Below, piece after piece: positions 62,963 through 64,000 of a DNA stretch of 64,000 nucleotides. Under the pieces are notes generated by a model. The model did not search any database, had not been told where the DNA came from, and saw only the letters and a list, made by a program, of their open reading frames with translations. The stretch spans positions 682,001-746,000 of the forward strand of contig NZ_CP007128.1 of assembly GCF_000522985.1 (NCBI RefSeq). The letters are read 5' to 3'. The stretch's first letter is position 1. Every line of letters begins with the position of its first letter. A program made the translations under genes and the position numbers. This DNA is from Gemmatirosa kalamazoonensis (GTDB taxonomy: Bacteria; Gemmatimonadota; Gemmatimonadetes; Gemmatimonadales; Gemmatimonadaceae).

Positions 62963-63706
62963 TCAGCGGCGATCGGCCTCCATCGGCGCCGTCACCATCG
63001 GGTCGGGGCGCGACGCGAGGAGGTTCGTCACGAAGCGCTGACCCTCGCCGATCCGCTCCACCTCCTCGGCGATCGCCTCCACGGCCTGCGTGAGCCGCGC
63101 GATGCGCTGGTCGTCGGCGGGCGTGGCGGCGAGCGGCGCGCCACCGGCCGCGCGGGCGCGCTTGCGGGCGCGGCGACGACGCAGGCCCACGAACGCGAGC
63201 GTGAGGAAGACGCCGAGCGTGAACGTGCCGACGGCCATCCCGGCCGCGTCGTCCTCGCTCACGCGCTGCCCCTCGCGGTTGTCCTCGAAGCTCGTCTGGG
63301 CGATGACGCCCGGCGGCGCGTTCGCGATCAGCCGCTCGGTGACCGCCTGGTCGCGCTCGAGCTGGAGGATGCGGGCGTCGAGCAGATCCAGGCGCTGCTG
63401 GACGCCGGTGCGCGCCTCCTGCGGGAGCGCCTGGTCGCCCTGGGCGTCGAGCGTGCGCACGAGCTGCCCGCGGCGGTTCGTGGCCCGCTCGAGCTGGTCG
63501 CGCAGGATCTCGCGCCGCTCGCGCAGCCCACGCAGCTCCTGCGCGTTCTTCGGGAGCCCGTCCAGCGGGAGCGGCCCGTCCGGCAGGGCCACCGCGGACG
63601 GCCTCGCGGCGCGCGGCGCAGGCGGGGGCGCCGGGGGCGCGATGGCGGGGACGACGTCCGGGGAGGGGGCCGGCGTCGGTGTGGGGGCGGGGGTGGGCTG
63701 CTGCAT
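62963..63706 (-). CDS. Single-pass membrane protein with coiled coils
   Basis: The 247-residue protein starts with a Pro/Thr/Ala-rich segment (PTPAPTPTPAPSPDVVPAIA), then a coiled coil (ELRGLRERREILRDQLERAT; ILQLERDQAVTERLIAN) of about 60-130, a hydrophobic helix (AVGTFTLGVFLTLAFVGLRR, about 158-176) and a C-terminal helix (VEAIAEEVERIGEGQRFVTN). The function is unknown. The proline-rich start could span the wall or serve as a linker. ATG 63706 is the chosen start. Confidence 0.7.
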   Translation of the reverse strand: MQQPTPAPTPTPAPSPDVVPAIAPPAPPPAPRAARPSAVALPDGPLPLDGLPKNAQELRGLRERREILRDQLERATNRRGQLVRTLDAQGDQALPQEARTGVQQRLDLLDARILQLERDQAVTERLIANAPPGVIAQTSFEDNREGQRVSEDDAAGMAVGTFTLGVFLTLAFVGLRRRRARKRARAAGGAPLAATPADDQRIARLTQAVEAIAEEVERIGEGQRFVTNLLASRPDPMVTAPMEADRR

Positions 63707-63833
63707 GGCGGACCTACGGGCTGGCGGAACCGACGGTTTCCCGGACGCGGAACGCCGGAGAAGTTACTCTCGCACGGATGTCGAGCGCGCGCGGTCGGCT
63801 CCGACTTCCTGTCGAACCTCTCAGGAGACCACG

Positions 63834-64000
63834 ATGCGCTACATGCTCATGATGAACGCGCCGCGCGGCACGGGCGACTACCAGATCACCTCCTGGGCCC
63901 CCGAGGACCTCCGCGCCCACATCGACTTCATGCGCCGGCTCAACCAGGAGCTCACGGCGTCCGGGGAGCTGCTCGGCGCCGAGGGGCTCGCGCCGCCGGG
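63834..64000 (+). CDS. YCII-like protein, 3'-partial
   Basis: The frame runs off the window end. It begins RYMLMMNAPRGTGDYQITSW and continues DLRAHIDFMRRLNQELTASG, which matches the N-terminal half of YCII/DGPF proteins. ATG 63834 has an AGGAGA Shine-Dalgarno. It probably belongs to another ECF42-type neighbourhood continuing beyond the window. Confidence 0.8.
   Translation, partial: MRYMLMMNAPRGTGDYQITSWAPEDLRAHIDFMRRLNQELTASGELLGAEGLAPP

Overview
The window is high-GC DNA (about 70% by eye), densely packed with short intergenic gaps and ATGA/GTGA stop-start overlaps. It looks like a soil member of the Gemmatimonadota, with a Gemmatirosa- or Gemmatimonas-like relative as my best guess. That placement is inference from gene content: large BNR/VPS10-type secreted proteins, full-length MacB-like (ADOP-type) permeases, TPR-tailed Ser/Thr kinases paired with ECF sigma factors, many YCII/VOC/DUF1579-type genes, and a small Ku. 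No rRNA, tRNA, replication origin, CRISPR array or transposase gene was recognised.

The most distinctive region is 4878-10813. It is a tandem array of eight near-identical attC-type recombination sites of 96-98 bp, all in the same orientation, separating eight small gene units. It has the architecture of an integron cassette array, but no integrase gene lies in the window (CALIN-like, or integrase elsewhere). The cassettes encode a DUF998-type membrane protein, a small membrane protein, a MazF-type toxin with a ribbon-helix-helix antitoxin (the only cassette transcribed against the array), two unknown proteins, a SAM methyltransferase, a membrane-anchored unknown, and a response regulator fused to a coiled coil and two membrane helices. 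The attC R-boxes supply stop codons or C-terminal tails for several cassette proteins.

Left of the array (1-4568) are a Cys-cluster protein, a thioesterase and a 1123-residue secreted BNR-repeat protein. Right of it (10.8-24.9 kb) come an MBL hydrolase, a kinase divergent from a group 2 sigma factor, Ku, two paralogous membrane proteins under a shared palindrome, an ADOP permease, a DUF899/DUF2182 pair, an HTH regulator and an ECF41 sigma factor with a VOC protein. From 25 to 33 kb are a TPR kinase, a ThuA-like lipoprotein, and a kinase fused to a BRCT domain. From 33.5 to 37.9 kb lies a MauG-like dihaem lipoprotein, a lipoprotein, a polytopic membrane protein and an SBP56/methanethiol-oxidase-family protein, all on one strand. 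From 37.9 to 48 kb lies an ECF sigma factor followed by two TPR kinases, with a third kinase nearby that shares a 726-bp nearly identical block with one of them. From 48 to 64 kb are metabolic and secreted proteins, a second ADOP permease with its PadR regulator, and an ECF42 sigma factor with DHFR-like and YCII genes.

Signalling is unusually dense: six Ser/Thr kinases, four sigma factors, one response regulator and one PadR. Two genes (48104-49677 and 54947-57615) are frameshifted, each exactly at a GC-dinucleotide run. Three families of long imperfect inverted repeats occupy intergenic gaps, in one case nested. The word CGTTAGGC/GCCTAACG, which is also the attC R-box core, recurs about 40 times outside the array. 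In coding frames it appears almost always as Ala-Leu(TTA)-Gly or as Arg-stop(TAG), which suggests selection on the DNA word itself.
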